Positions 36,222 through 46,865 of a stretch of DNA of 64,000 nt are shown here, piece after piece. This DNA comes from Erysipelotrichaceae bacterium (GTDB taxonomy: Bacteria; Bacillota_I; Bacilli_A; Erysipelotrichales; Erysipelotrichaceae), in assembly GCA_017445225.1 (NCBI GenBank), contig JAFSUN010000008.1, positions 1 to 64,000 of the forward strand, written 5' to 3'. A program made the position numbers and the translations under genes. Position 1 is the stretch's first letter. Every line of letters begins with the position of its first letter. The notes below the pieces were generated by a model. That model was given only the letters and a program-made list of their open reading frames with translations. It did not search any database and was not told the origin of the DNA.

Positions 36222-38284
36222 CAGAATCGGCTGGCTTTCTGCAGACGGTACCGGTTGGTGAACTTTTCAATGGCGTCATAGAGTTTCTTTTCCAGTTCCG
36301 GTGTCAGTACCCTCTTCTCTTTGATCTCTTCAATGATTCCCAGATGGGAACTGTGCATTTCCATCAGCAAGGACCGCTCGTAATCGGCGACATTCTCGGT
36401 CTCGATCAGATCCAGCAGTTTCTTCTGAGCGCTGTAGAGCATGACCACCTGATCCTCATGGGAGGCCGGTGAGTACTGCGGCTGCTTTAACAGAGCCATT
36501 AAGCGCTGGCCGTGCTGGATGGTCCGCTTGGTAACCGGATCCAGGTCGCTGCCGAACTGGGCGAAGTCGAGAACTTCCTGATACTGAGCCAGTTCCAGTT
36601 TCAGGGAACCGGAGACCTTCTTCATGGCCTTGCTCTGGGCGGCACTGCCGACACGGGACACGCTCAAGCCGCTGTCGACGGCCGGGCGGAAGCCGCTGTT
36701 GAACATTTCGGTCTGAAGGAAGATCTGACCGTCGGTAATGGAAATGACGTTGGTGGGTATGTAGGCGGAAATGTCGCCGGCCAGAGTCTCAACGATCGGC
36801 AAGGCGGTCATGGTACCGCCGCCCAGCTCCTTGGACAGCTTGGCGCTTCTTTCCAGCAAACGGGAATGCAGATAGAAGACGTCACCAGGATAAGCTTCTC
36901 TTCCCGGAGGCCTTCTGAGTAACAGCGATAAGGTACGGTAAGCGATGGCGTGCTTGCTCAGGTCATCGTAGACGATCAGAACGTCCTGCCCGTGCTCCAT
37001 CCAGTATTCACCGATGGCACAGCCCGCATAGGGAGCGATGTATTGCAGTGAAGGCAGGTCGGAAGCACTGCTGAGAACGACGGTCGTATAGTTCATGGCG
37101 CCTTCCTGACGGAGCTTCTGGACCAGCTGAGCCACATAGGAGGCCTTCTGGCCGATGGCTACGTAGATGCACTTGACGTTCTTGCCGCGCTGATTGAGGA
37201 TCGTATCGATGGCGATGGCGGTCTTGCCGGTCTGGCGGTCGCCGATGATCAGCTCACGCTGACCCTTGCCGATCGGGATCATCGAATCGATGACCTTAAG
37301 GCCGGTTTCCAGCGGCTCATTGACCGATTCACGGTTTATGACACCGGGTGCGGGTCTTTCGATCGGATAGTAATCAGCCGTTCTGATGGCGCCCTGGCCG
37401 TCTACCGGCTTGCCCAGGGCATTGACGACTCTTCCCAGCAGGGCATCGCCGACCGGTACCTCGATGATCTTGCCGGTGGAATGGGCGGCGTCGCCTTCGA
37501 CGACTTCGTCCTCATCTCCCAGCAGTACGGCACCGATGGACTCGCTCTCCAGGTTCATGACCATGGCGGAGGTATTGCCGATCTTGATCAGCTCGCCGGC
37601 CATGGCGTTGTTGAGTCCCGTAATGTGGACGATGCCGTCAGCTACCAGGCTGACCACACCGACCGTATCGGAGCTCTCGGTATAGATGGTGTCGCCGACA
37701 CCGACATTTTCAATGTATTTATGGATGGCCGCCGTCATCTCCTCTTCGGTATGATAGACGGACTCATCGGCATAAAGCTGGTTTCTTAAGCGGTTGATCC
37801 GGGTGGCATAGGAACCGTCCCAGATCTTGTCGCCGATCACGACCTTGACGCCGCCGATCAGCGAAATGTCCAGACAGTTCTGCAGCTTTACCGGCTTATC
37901 CAGCTTGCCGGAAATGGCTTTCTCGATTTCGGCAACCGTTTCCCGCTCCAGCATGCGAATGGAATAAACCGTGCCAAAGGAAATACCCTTGCCCTCATAA
38001 TAGGTGTCAAGGTATTCATTCAGTAATGCACTTGCCGAGCATTCGGCTACTGCCAGGGTCCGGAAGAACTCCGTCGTTACTTCCCGGTCCCTCAGAAAGC
38101 TCAGGGCCTTGGCCTTCTTCTCTTCCAGAGGGATCCTGGAGTCTTCGAAAAACTCCTTCAGATCACTGTTGGCATTCAGCGCATCATTCAGAAGGGTCAG
38201 CAGTACGGTATACTTCAGTTCCCTTCCTTCTCTTAAGGCCAAATCCACCAGATCTCTGGCATGCTGCCTTAAATCGGTACTCAT
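36221..38284 (-). CDS. atpA: ATP synthase delta-alpha fusion protein (AtpH-AtpA)
   Basis: One uninterrupted 687-codon frame. Residues 1 to about 175 are the delta subunit (OSCP family), ending in the expected [20 protein letters not shown] region. Residues from about 180 to 687 are the alpha subunit, with [16 protein letters not shown], Walker [12 protein letters not shown], the [21 protein letters not shown] segment and a complete C-terminus. The two parts match the usual free lengths (about 180 and 505 residues) with almost no linker. An in-frame ATG (37738, codon 183) lies where alpha would normally begin, just after GAGGAG. The atpF overlap (ATGA) is upstream and atpG follows. In other bacteria atpH and atpA are separate. 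Confidence 0.9.
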   Translation of the reverse strand: MSTDLRQHARDLVDLALREGRELKYTVLLTLLNDALNANSDLKEFFEDSRIPLEEKKAKALSFLRDREVTTEFFRTLAVAECSASALLNEYLDTYYEGKGISFGTVYSIRMLERETVAEIEKAISGKLDKPVKLQNCLDISLIGGVKVVIGDKIWDGSYATRINRLRNQLYADESVYHTEEEMTAAIHKYIENVGVGDTIYTESSDTVGVVSLVADGIVHITGLNNAMAGELIKIGNTSAMVMNLESESIGAVLLGDEDEVVEGDAAHSTGKIIEVPVGDALLGRVVNALGKPVDGQGAIRTADYYPIERPAPGVINRESVNEPLETGLKVIDSMIPIGKGQRELIIGDRQTGKTAIAIDTILNQRGKNVKCIYVAIGQKASYVAQLVQKLRQEGAMNYTTVVLSSASDLPSLQYIAPYAGCAIGEYWMEHGQDVLIVYDDLSKHAIAYRTLSLLLRRPPGREAYPGDVFYLHSRLLERSAKLSKELGGGTMTALPIVETLAGDISAYIPTNVISITDGQIFLQTEMFNSGFRPAVDSGLSVSRVGSAAQSKAMKKVSGSLKLELAQYQEVLDFAQFGSDLDPVTKRTIQHGQRLMALLKQPQYSPASHEDQVVMLYSAQKKLLDLIETENVADYERSLLMEMHSSHLGIIEEIKEKRVLTPELEKKLYDAIEKFTNRYRLQKASRF

Positions 38285-38793
38285 TTTCCGGATACTTCCT
38301 TAATGAAGCTGTCAATGACCTGACGGTCGCTTTCGACGTCAAGTTTCTCTGACAGCATCCTTTCCGTCGCACTTAAGGCTACGGAGACGATCTCATCATG
38401 CATGTCATCCAACATCTTTGACTTCTGGAGTTCGATGCTGTGCCGGGCTTCTTCAACAAGCTGCCGGGAGAGCTCCTTGCCCTCGTCGACCATGTTGTCC
38501 TTGAGCCTCTGTGCTTCCCTCTGGGCGTTGGCTACGGTTTCGGTAGCCTCTTCTTCCGCCTGGGAAAGCTTCTCTTCCATCAGGGACTTCAGCTCTTCGT
38601 TTTCCTTCTTCAGGGCTTCAGCCTGCCTTAACAGATTCTGCTCATAGGCAGCCCGTTCGGCCATGATCTTCTTGGCCGGTCCCCAGGCCAGTTTCTTCAT
38701 CAGCAGAAACAGAACCAGCGTAGCACCCAACTGGGCCAGAATTGTCAGGATGTTCGGCATTAACTTGCCTAAAACATCGACATTGATATTCAT
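38281..38793 (-). CDS. atpF: F0 ATP synthase b subunit
   Basis: 170 residues: one N-terminal membrane helix followed by a long charged helix with Ala/Glu/Lys-rich heptads that dimerises as the outer stalk. In F1Fo the b dimer binds delta. It lies four bases after atpE and overlaps the fusion gene by four bases. Confidence 0.95.
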   Translation of the reverse strand: MNINVDVLGKLMPNILTILAQLGATLVLFLLMKKLAWGPAKKIMAERAAYEQNLLRQAEALKKENEELKSLMEEKLSQAEEEATETVANAQREAQRLKDNMVDEGKELSRQLVEEARHSIELQKSKMLDDMHDEIVSVALSATERMLSEKLDVESDRQVIDSFIKEVSGK

Positions 38794-38797
38794 AATG

Positions 38798-39028
38798 CTA
38801 AGCTCCTAAGACGAAGATGATGAGGAAGGCAATCAGAAGGCCGTAAATGGCGCAGGTTTCGGAAATGGCAGCACCGATGATGGCCATAGATCTGATCTGG
38901 TCAGCGGCATCGGGGTTCTTTCCGATGGATTCTACGGCCTGCTGGGCTACTCTGGCTTCACCGATACCGGTGACCATGCCTGTCATAACTGATAAAGCAG
39001 CAGCGATTGCGATAAGTCCTTTTTCCAT
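38798..39028 (-). CDS. atpE: F0 ATP synthase c subunit with two membrane carboxylates
   Basis: 76 residues: two transmembrane helices joined by a polar loop (AVESIGKNPDAA). The ion-binding carboxylate is Glu57 in the second helix (ISETCAIYG). A second carboxylate, Glu24, sits in the first helix (GIGEARV). Thr58 and Tyr62 complete the site. Relative to the Fusobacterium nucleatum Na+ c subunit (Glu32, Glu65, Ser66, Tyr70) every position is shifted by the same eight residues. This predicts Na+ coupling; the ion is inferred. Confidence 0.95.
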   Translation of the reverse strand: MEKGLIAIAAALSVMTGMVTGIGEARVAQQAVESIGKNPDAADQIRSMAIIGAAISETCAIYGLLIAFLIIFVLGA

Positions 39029-39049
39029 GTGTTTCTCCTCCGTATGTTT

Positions 39050-39736
39050 CTAATCCGGCAGTTCCTTGCCGATGAATGTGATTGATAATGTGATGAATAT
39101 GTAGGTCTGCATCAGGCCTGCAAACAGGTCAAAGTAGAAATGCAGGGCCGGAGCAACGATGACTCCGAGGAAGTTGAAGTTGCCGATGACCGGTATCAGT
39201 CCGGAAACGCTGGCCAGCATCGCGTAGATGACCATCATCAGGATGCTGCCGGAGACGATGTTGCCGAACAGCCTCAGTGACAGGGAAGCCAGTGTGGAGA
39301 CCTTGCTGATGAGGTTGATGGGGAACAGGACGGCGATCGGTTCAAAGTAGCTCTTCAGATAACCCTTGAAGCCGCGGTATTTCCAGGAATACACCTCGAT
39401 CAGGATACAGGTGATGGCCGCCAGCGACAGCGTCACCGAGAAGTTGGCGGTCGGCGGCTCAATGGACAGCAGTCCCGAGATGTTGGACAGGAAAATGTAG
39501 ATCATCGTCACCCCGATGTAAGGACCCAGTTCTTCGGTGATCTTCTCATTGGTTTCATCCTTGAGCATTCCCTCAACGAAGCGGATGAGCATGATCATCA
39601 GCAGTACCAGGCCCTTGGGCTCGGAAAGCGGATCGAATTTCCTCAGCGAACGATTTACCAGCAAGATCAGCACGATGATGATGGCGCTGACTGCCAGTAT
39701 TGAAAAGACAGTATTCTGCAGTTCCACCTTCCACAC
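39050..39736 (-). CDS. atpB: F0 ATP synthase a subunit
   Basis: 228 residues with five or six transmembrane helices. The essential stator arginine is in SLSLRLFGNIVSG, facing the c ring. The helix ending FAGLMQTYIFITLS is the conserved C-terminal helix. It follows atpI and precedes atpE. Confidence 0.95.
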   Translation of the reverse strand: MWKVELQNTVFSILAVSAIIIVLILLVNRSLRKFDPLSEPKGLVLLMIMLIRFVEGMLKDETNEKITEELGPYIGVTMIYIFLSNISGLLSIEPPTANFSVTLSLAAITCILIEVYSWKYRGFKGYLKSYFEPIAVLFPINLISKVSTLASLSLRLFGNIVSGSILMMVIYAMLASVSGLIPVIGNFNFLGVIVAPALHFYFDLFAGLMQTYIFITLSITFIGKELPD

Positions 39737-39739
39737 CCC

Positions 39740-40078
39740 CTATTCCTTTCTAATGAAACCGTAAACATATAGTGTAATCTTGAACATCATCAAGCCTGAA
39801 AAGGCTCCCCAGACGCTGACATATTGCGGCAGCACGAACCCCATTAACAACGGCAAAGAGAGCAACATCATTCTCACCCAATACTGCTGATACAGCCGCG
39901 GCCGGTACGCCTGGCCCTCAATGGCATCGCTCATCGTATCGGAGATGATGAGGATGTTGAGAGCGTAGCATGCCAGACCCAGCACGATTCCCAGGGAGAC
40001 CCGGAAATCGATGATCAGGAATATCAGGGCAATTATGACCCCGCTCAATGATGAAATCTTTAATATCTTCTTTTCCAC
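39740..40078 (-). CDS. atpI: ATP synthase subunit I
   Basis: 112 residues with four hydrophobic helices, of the AtpI family that helps c-ring assembly in several bacteria, including Na+-dependent ones. The start is GTG at 40078 with no clear ribosome site; it begins 12 bases after upp ends, so coupling to upp is likely. It is the first gene of the atp group proper. Confidence 0.85.
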   Translation of the reverse strand: MEKKILKISSLSGVIIALIFLIIDFRVSLGIVLGLACYALNILIISDTMSDAIEGQAYRPRLYQQYWVRMMLLSLPLLMGFVLPQYVSVWGAFSGLMMFKITLYVYGFIRKE

Positions 40079-40090
40079 AAAAGTGTGAAA

Positions 40091-40711
40091 TTACTTGGTT
40101 CCGAAGATACGGTCGCCGGCATCGCCCAGACCCGGGACGATGTAGCCGATCTCGTTCAGCTTTTCATCCTTGGCTGCCAGATAGATGTCGACATCAGGAT
40201 GGGCTTTTTCGATGACATCGATGCCTTCCTGAACGCCTACCAGGTTGATCAGTTTGATGTTGGTCGCTCCGGTCTTCTTGACCATGTCGATGGCTGCCTT
40301 GGCACTGCCGCCGGTAGCCAGCATCGGGTCCAGGATCAGAACGATCGACTGAGCGATGTTCTTCGGGAACTTGGCATAATACTGATGAGGTTCCAGAGTT
40401 TCCTCATCGCGGTATAAGCCGATATGACCGACCTTGGCAGTCGGGATCATGTTCTGAATGCCGTCAACCATTCCCAGTCCGGCTCTTAAGATCGGTACCA
40501 GTACGACGTCCTGAGCCATCTCATAGCCGACGGTCTTGCCCATCGGGGTTTCGATGTTGATCGGGCGTAACGGCAGATCCTTGGTGATCTCATAGGCCAT
40601 CAATGAGGCGATCTCATCGAGGTACTGTCTGAAATCCTTGGTTCCGGTTTCGATCTTGCGCATGGTTGTCAGCTTATGAGTGATAAGCGGATGGTTTAAT
40701 ACATGTAACAT
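40091..40711 (-). CDS. upp: Uracil phosphoribosyltransferase
   Basis: 206 residues from the ATG at 40711, preceded by AGGAGG eight bases away. The PRPP motif [11 protein letters not shown] is present. It makes UMP from uracil and PRPP. The upp-atp neighbourhood is normal for Bacillota; the TsaC-GlyA gene ends 27 bases upstream. Confidence 0.95.
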   Translation of the reverse strand: MLHVLNHPLITHKLTTMRKIETGTKDFRQYLDEIASLMAYEITKDLPLRPINIETPMGKTVGYEMAQDVVLVPILRAGLGMVDGIQNMIPTAKVGHIGLYRDEETLEPHQYYAKFPKNIAQSIVLILDPMLATGGSAKAAIDMVKKTGATNIKLINLVGVQEGIDVIEKAHPDVDIYLAAKDEKLNEIGYIVPGLGDAGDRIFGTK

Positions 40712-40738
40712 TGTTTCATCCTCCTGAATGTACATTTA

Positions 40739-42562
<1,824 letters not shown>

Positions 42563-42691
42563 CCTTCTCCCTCCTTTTCTCTAGTATTTTATCACAACCT
42601 GTCATTCAAGTATAGAAAATAAGAACGCCAGATAACCTCTATGTTATAGAAAAGCCCCGCAAAAACCTATACAATTATGATGGTGAAACCA

Positions 42692-43231
42692 ATGGATAAA
42701 AAGAACGCAAGAGAACAGCTGAGAAACCGGATTCCAGAGCAGGAATACCGCCTTTCAGCGGGCCGCAGGATTGAAGAACGCCTGCTTTCCTCTCCTCTTT
42801 TCCAGAACGCCCACCGCATCTTCTGTTACCTTTCAACCGCATCGGAAGTAGTGACCGATGAAATCATCACTGTCTGCTTAAAAGATAAGGAACTTTACGT
42901 GCCGAAGTGCCTGGCCAAGGGTGAAATGCTTGCCGTAAGGATAACGGGGGAAAGCGAATTTGAACTTAACCGTTTCGGGATAAGAGAACCTAAGAATACT
43001 GATATGACATCTTCTGATTTTGATCTCATCATCGTCCCCTGCCTGGCAGCCGGCCGAAACGGTGAAAGACTGGGGCATGGCGGCGGTTACTACGACCGCT
43101 TTCTGGCAGGCAGTTCCGGAAAGACCGTCTGCCTGTGTTTTGAAAGAAACATTCTTGCTGAGATCCCCCTGGATGAGCATGATGTTCTGATGGATGTCGT
43201 CATCAGTGAAGAAGCCGTCTATCGCCGTTAA
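42692..43231 (+). CDS. 5-formyltetrahydrofolate cyclo-ligase
   Basis: 179 residues from the ATG at 42692, preceded by GGTGA; two ATGs just upstream are less well placed. The family motif RLGHGGGYYDRFL and the N-terminal basic helix are visible. It converts 5-formyl-THF to 5,10-methenyl-THF with ATP. It lies divergently from the tsaC-glyA gene, next to another folate-linked enzyme. Confidence 0.9.
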   Translation: MDKKNAREQLRNRIPEQEYRLSAGRRIEERLLSSPLFQNAHRIFCYLSTASEVVTDEIITVCLKDKELYVPKCLAKGEMLAVRITGESEFELNRFGIREPKNTDMTSSDFDLIIVPCLAAGRNGERLGHGGGYYDRFLAGSSGKTVCLCFERNILAEIPLDEHDVLMDVVISEEAVYRR

Positions 43232-43260
43232 AATCTTTATAATCAGGCTATCAAATATGC

Positions 43261-43266
43261 TATACT
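43261..43266 (+). promoter_or_regulatory. murA promoter (extended -10)
   Basis: TGC-TATACT, 24 bp before the murA ATG. No clear -35 box. Confidence 0.5.
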
Positions 43267-43290
43267 AATCAGGACAAGGAGTTATTAACA

Positions 43291-44553
43291 ATGCGCGAAG
43301 TCATTAAAATAGAAGGCGGTCATCGCCTGAACGGGACCCTGAGAGTGTCCGGTGCCAAGAATGCCACCGTTGCCCTCATCCCCGCCAGTGTGCTGGCTAC
43401 CAAACCGGTAAGGCTGGTCGGCATACCGGACATCTCCGATGTCGTGTCCCTGAAGGAGATCCTTCAGTACATGGACATCGAGGTACAGACCCCCTTTGAA
43501 GATGAGATCTACATCGATCCCAGCAACATGCACAACAAGCCGCTGGTCATCGATGCCGTATCCAAGTTGCGGGCTTCCTACTATTTCATGGGGGCCCTGC
43601 TGGGTAAATACCGGGAAGTTACCATCAAGATGCCGGGCGGCTGTTACCTGGGTCCCCGGCCCATCGACCTGCATCTGAAGGGTTTTGAAGCTCTCGGAGC
43701 CAAAATCAAATACGAAAACGAGAATTATATAATCAAGGCTGACCGGCTGGTCGGCTCCCGGATCTACCTCGACATCGCCTCCGTCGGCGCCACCATCAAC
43801 ATAATCATGGCCGCCGTCCATGCCGAAGGCCGGACCACCATCGAGAACGCTGCCCGGGAACCGGAGATCATCGACGTCATCACCCTGTTAAACAAGATGG
43901 GGGCTCAGATCAGAGGTGCCGGTACCAGCGTCATCACCATTGACGGTGTTGAGACCCTGGGCGGCTGCTTCCACGAGATCATCCCAGACCGCATTGAAGC
44001 CGGAACCTTCACGATACTGGCTGCCGCCATGGCTGACCACGTCCGGATCGAGAACGTCATTCCCTACCACATCGACTCCCTGATCTCCAAGCTCAAGGAA
44101 GCCAATGTCAACATCGATGCCAAGATCGATTCCATCGATATCTACAGTTCACCGCGCTTACAGGCGGTTGACCTGATCACCAAGCCCTATCCCGGTTTTG
44201 CGACCGATCTGCAGGCCCCTCTGACCAGTCTGTTGACCCAGGCTGAGGGCGTCAGCGAGATCGTCGAGACCATCTATCCGGAGCGCTTCAAGCACTGTGA
44301 ACAGTTAAGCTACATGGGTGCCAACATCCTGGTCACCATTCCCAAGGCTTCTATCAGAGGCCGGACTCCTCTGCACGGGGCTTCCGTCCGGGCTACGGAC
44401 TTAAGATGCGGCGCTTCCCTGGTCGTCGCCGGCGTCATCGCGGACGGCATCACCACCATCGATGACATCTATCACATCGACCGCGGCTACGAAAACCTCG
44501 ACAACAAGCTGCGCAGCATCGGCGCCCGCATCTGGCGGGAAAAAGTCGATTAA
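43291..44553 (+). CDS. murA: UDP-N-acetylglucosamine 1-carboxyvinyltransferase
   Basis: 420 residues. The N-terminal GAKNATVA and the active-site loop MPGGCYLGPRPIDLH with the catalytic cysteine (targeted by fosfomycin) are intact. It transfers enolpyruvate to UDP-GlcNAc in the first committed step of peptidoglycan synthesis. AAGGAG precedes the ATG. murA also lies close to the atp operon in Bacillus. Confidence 0.97.
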   Translation: MREVIKIEGGHRLNGTLRVSGAKNATVALIPASVLATKPVRLVGIPDISDVVSLKEILQYMDIEVQTPFEDEIYIDPSNMHNKPLVIDAVSKLRASYYFMGALLGKYREVTIKMPGGCYLGPRPIDLHLKGFEALGAKIKYENENYIIKADRLVGSRIYLDIASVGATINIIMAAVHAEGRTTIENAAREPEIIDVITLLNKMGAQIRGAGTSVITIDGVETLGGCFHEIIPDRIEAGTFTILAAAMADHVRIENVIPYHIDSLISKLKEANVNIDAKIDSIDIYSSPRLQAVDLITKPYPGFATDLQAPLTSLLTQAEGVSEIVETIYPERFKHCEQLSYMGANILVTIPKASIRGRTPLHGASVRATDLRCGASLVVAGVIADGITTIDDIYHIDRGYENLDNKLRSIGARIWREKVD

Positions 44554-44619
44554 TTTCGAATTCTCAACGAGCCTCTTTCAACCCTGGAAGAGGATTCGGT
44601 CTTTATGGGAGGACTGAAA

Positions 44620-46440
44620 ATGAAAAGACATTCATTCAGAGATAAAATACGTTACCGGTTTGACAACTTCATGTCCCGGGGCTCACTGGGCCTGCTGTGG
44701 ATCCTGGTGATCTTCATCGTGGTGGCGGTCATCGCCATTTCCGGGTTGATCACCCTGCTGGGCTTCAATGACGGTGACAGCATCTTCAACCTGATGTGGG
44801 ACAGCTTCGCCAACATCATCAATGCCTGGGTCCCCTCCTTTGATGATGGCACCCTCGGCTATCGCGTCATGATGGCCATTGCGGCCCTGACCGGTGTCGT
44901 GGTCACCGGCAGCTTGATCGGTGTCGTCGCCAGTGCCATTGAGGAAAAGTTCATCGGCTTGAGAAAAGGCAACTCTCAGGTCGTTGAGGAAGATCACCTC
45001 GTCATCCTGGGCTATTACGATGGCGAGCATACGCTGTTGCGCCAACTGATCCTGGCTGCCCGCAACAAGCCGCGCACCATCGTCATCGGTTCCGAAAAGG
45101 AAAAGGATGATCTCGCTGAGTACATCCGCGACAACGTCAAGGTCCCTTCCAACATTAAAATCATCTGCCGTCAGGTCGATCCGCTGGATCCGGTATCCCT
45201 GGAAAAACTGTCGATCGCGACCTGCCGTTCGGTCGTCATCTCGCCGACTGATGATACCCGGACCGTCAAGATCCTGCTGGCGCTGATCGACGTCATGAAG
45301 AAATACCAGATCACCGGCATCGATGTCAATGCCATCATTGCCAAGGAAGACAACCGCTTCCCGTCCTTACTGGCCAAACAGCACGGCATCACCGTCTTAC
45401 AGTCGGCCAATACCCTGGGAAGGATGATCGCTCACTCCTGCACCCAGCCCGGCTTATCAGAGGTCTTCCGCGATCTCTTCAACTTTGAAGGCTCTGAACT
45501 CTATCTGATCAAGCTGCCTGGCCAGGAAAACCTGACCTTTGAACAACTGACTCTCCGGGTTGAAGGAGCTGCCCCGGTCGGCATCATGCACGATGACGAG
45601 CTGCGGATCAATCCCCGCCGCGATCAGGTGATCACCAGTGACGATGAGATCCTGGTTTACGGCCCGACCGCCGCTTCTGCCCGCTTATTGGCCCAGCCGG
45701 CCTGCTCACCGGTACCGTTCATCCGAAAGTATCATGGTCAGGATGAACCGACCAACGTCACGATCTTCGGCAACAAGAGCTCCCTCAAGACCATCTTAAG
45801 GGAACTGCCCGATGACATTAACCAGGTTACCCTGGTCAACTACGACCACTACAATCAGGAACTGATCCAGTCGATCTGCGATCAGCGTCACATGAAGCTG
45901 ATTCTCAGGGAAGGCGACGTCCGTGTCGAATCCGTCCTTTACAACCTGGTCAGAGATGCCCGTCACGTCATCATCCAGAGCAACTATGGCGATGAAGAGG
46001 AAGCTGACAACACGACCATCTTCCTGCTGCTGCATCTGCGCGACATCCGTAAGAAACATCAGCTGACCTTCAATATCACCGCCGAAATGCGCCGGGAGAA
46101 AAACCAGGTGCTGGCCTCGGATGACGACAACACCGACTTCATCGTCGCTTCCAACATATCAGCGATGATGCTGGCCCAGCTGGCCGAAACGCCGCAGCTG
46201 CTGGGAGCTTTCCGGGAGATCCTTTCCAACATCGGCAATGAGCTCTACCTGCGGCCGGCTGATACGCTGGAATGCCTGGGTGAGCATCTGGTCGGTGAGC
46301 TCCGCCAGATCCTTTTGGAGCAGGGCTACATCTTCTTGGGTTTCATGAAGGCTGACGGCAGCTATGTCCTCAACCCTTCCATCAGGGAACGGGTAACTCT
46401 GGACGAAGGCTGCAGCCTGATCGTCTTCGGCGAATATTAG
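44620..46440 (+). CDS. CASTOR/POLLUX-like ion channel protein
   Basis: 606 residues from the ATG at 44620, which has GGGAGG seven bases upstream. Two or three N-terminal transmembrane helices (about 27-50, 90-112) are followed by two large cytoplasmic Rossmann-like domains of the RCK/TrkA-N type (VILGYYDGEHTLL and TIFGNKSSLKTIL starts). This matches the family of plant CASTOR/POLLUX channels and their bacterial relatives. Ion and gating ligand are unknown. Confidence 0.75.
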   Translation: MKRHSFRDKIRYRFDNFMSRGSLGLLWILVIFIVVAVIAISGLITLLGFNDGDSIFNLMWDSFANIINAWVPSFDDGTLGYRVMMAIAALTGVVVTGSLIGVVASAIEEKFIGLRKGNSQVVEEDHLVILGYYDGEHTLLRQLILAARNKPRTIVIGSEKEKDDLAEYIRDNVKVPSNIKIICRQVDPLDPVSLEKLSIATCRSVVISPTDDTRTVKILLALIDVMKKYQITGIDVNAIIAKEDNRFPSLLAKQHGITVLQSANTLGRMIAHSCTQPGLSEVFRDLFNFEGSELYLIKLPGQENLTFEQLTLRVEGAAPVGIMHDDELRINPRRDQVITSDDEILVYGPTAASARLLAQPACSPVPFIRKYHGQDEPTNVTIFGNKSSLKTILRELPDDINQVTLVNYDHYNQELIQSICDQRHMKLILREGDVRVESVLYNLVRDARHVIIQSNYGDEEEADNTTIFLLLHLRDIRKKHQLTFNITAEMRREKNQVLASDDDNTDFIVASNISAMMLAQLAETPQLLGAFREILSNIGNELYLRPADTLECLGEHLVGELRQILLEQGYIFLGFMKADGSYVLNPSIRERVTLDEGCSLIVFGEY

Positions 46441-46462
46441 AAAAAATAACCCCTACATTAGC

Positions 46463-46488
46463 GGAGAAACTTCTTGCAGAAGGACTCC
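46463..46488 (+). other. Imperfect inverted repeat before rpmE
   Basis: GGAG-aaa-CTTCT-tgc-AGAAG-ga-CTCC. No T run follows, so it is not a standard terminator. It overlaps the region where a -35 box of the rpmE promoter would lie. Confidence 0.4.
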
Positions 46489-46499
46489 CGTTATGGTAA

Positions 46500-46505
46500 T
46501 ATAAT
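46500..46505 (+). promoter_or_regulatory. rpmE promoter -10 box
   Basis: A perfect TATAAT. The -35 region is not clear (a TTGCAG lies 20 bp upstream). Transcription would start near 46512. Confidence 0.5.
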
Positions 46506-46525
46506 TAAGCATTTGTGCACTTACT

Positions 46526-46546
46526 TTGGATTCGCAGGTAATCCAA
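46526..46546 (+). promoter_or_regulatory. Leader hairpin of rpmE (possible L31 autoregulatory element)
   Basis: TTGGATT pairs perfectly with AATCCAA around a 7-nt loop in the rpmE leader, ending just before the ribosome site. Ribosomal protein L31 leaders are known in Bacillota; that this hairpin is one is an inference. Confidence 0.4.
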
Positions 46547-46562
46547 GGCGGAAGGGAGAAAT

Positions 46563-46772
46563 ATGAAGGCAAAGATTCATCCGAAGACTTTCGAAACAAA
46601 GGTTGTCTGTACCTCTTGCGGAAATGAGTTCATGACTCATTCAACCAGGAAGGAAATCAGGGTTGACACATGTTCAAACTGCCACCCGTTCTATACAGGC
46701 AGACAGCGTTTCCAGGCAGCCGCAGGACGTATTGAAAAGTTCAACAAGAAGTACGGACTCAAGAGCAATTAA
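46563..46772 (+). CDS. rpmE: Ribosomal protein L31 (zinc-binding type)
   Basis: 69 residues with CTSC near residue 16 and CSNC near 37, giving the four-cysteine zinc type of L31, and the conserved [10 protein letters not shown]. Zinc-binding L31 is typically replaced by a cysteine-free paralogue under zinc starvation. AAGGGAG precedes the ATG. rpmE lies near prfA-prmC, as in Bacillus. Confidence 0.97.
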   Translation: MKAKIHPKTFETKVVCTSCGNEFMTHSTRKEIRVDTCSNCHPFYTGRQRFQAAAGRIEKFNKKYGLKSN

Positions 46773-46785
46773 TCGAAACAGAATT

Positions 46786-46805
46786 AAGGCCAGTTGGCCT
46801 TTTTC
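46786..46805 (+). terminator. rpmE terminator
   Basis: AAGGCC-agtt-GGCCTT followed by TTTTC. Confidence 0.85.
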
Positions 46806-46865
46806 TTTTACTTATTTGTACTTTTCAGCTCCCTATGATAACATTTGTTTACTGAGGTGAAGACG

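Noticed and set aside
37700-37800. Frameshift or lost stop as an explanation of the AtpH-AtpA fusion
   Set aside because: The junction reads cleanly in one frame with conserved residues on both sides and no homopolymer run, so an artefact is not the simplest reading, though read data are needed to exclude it.
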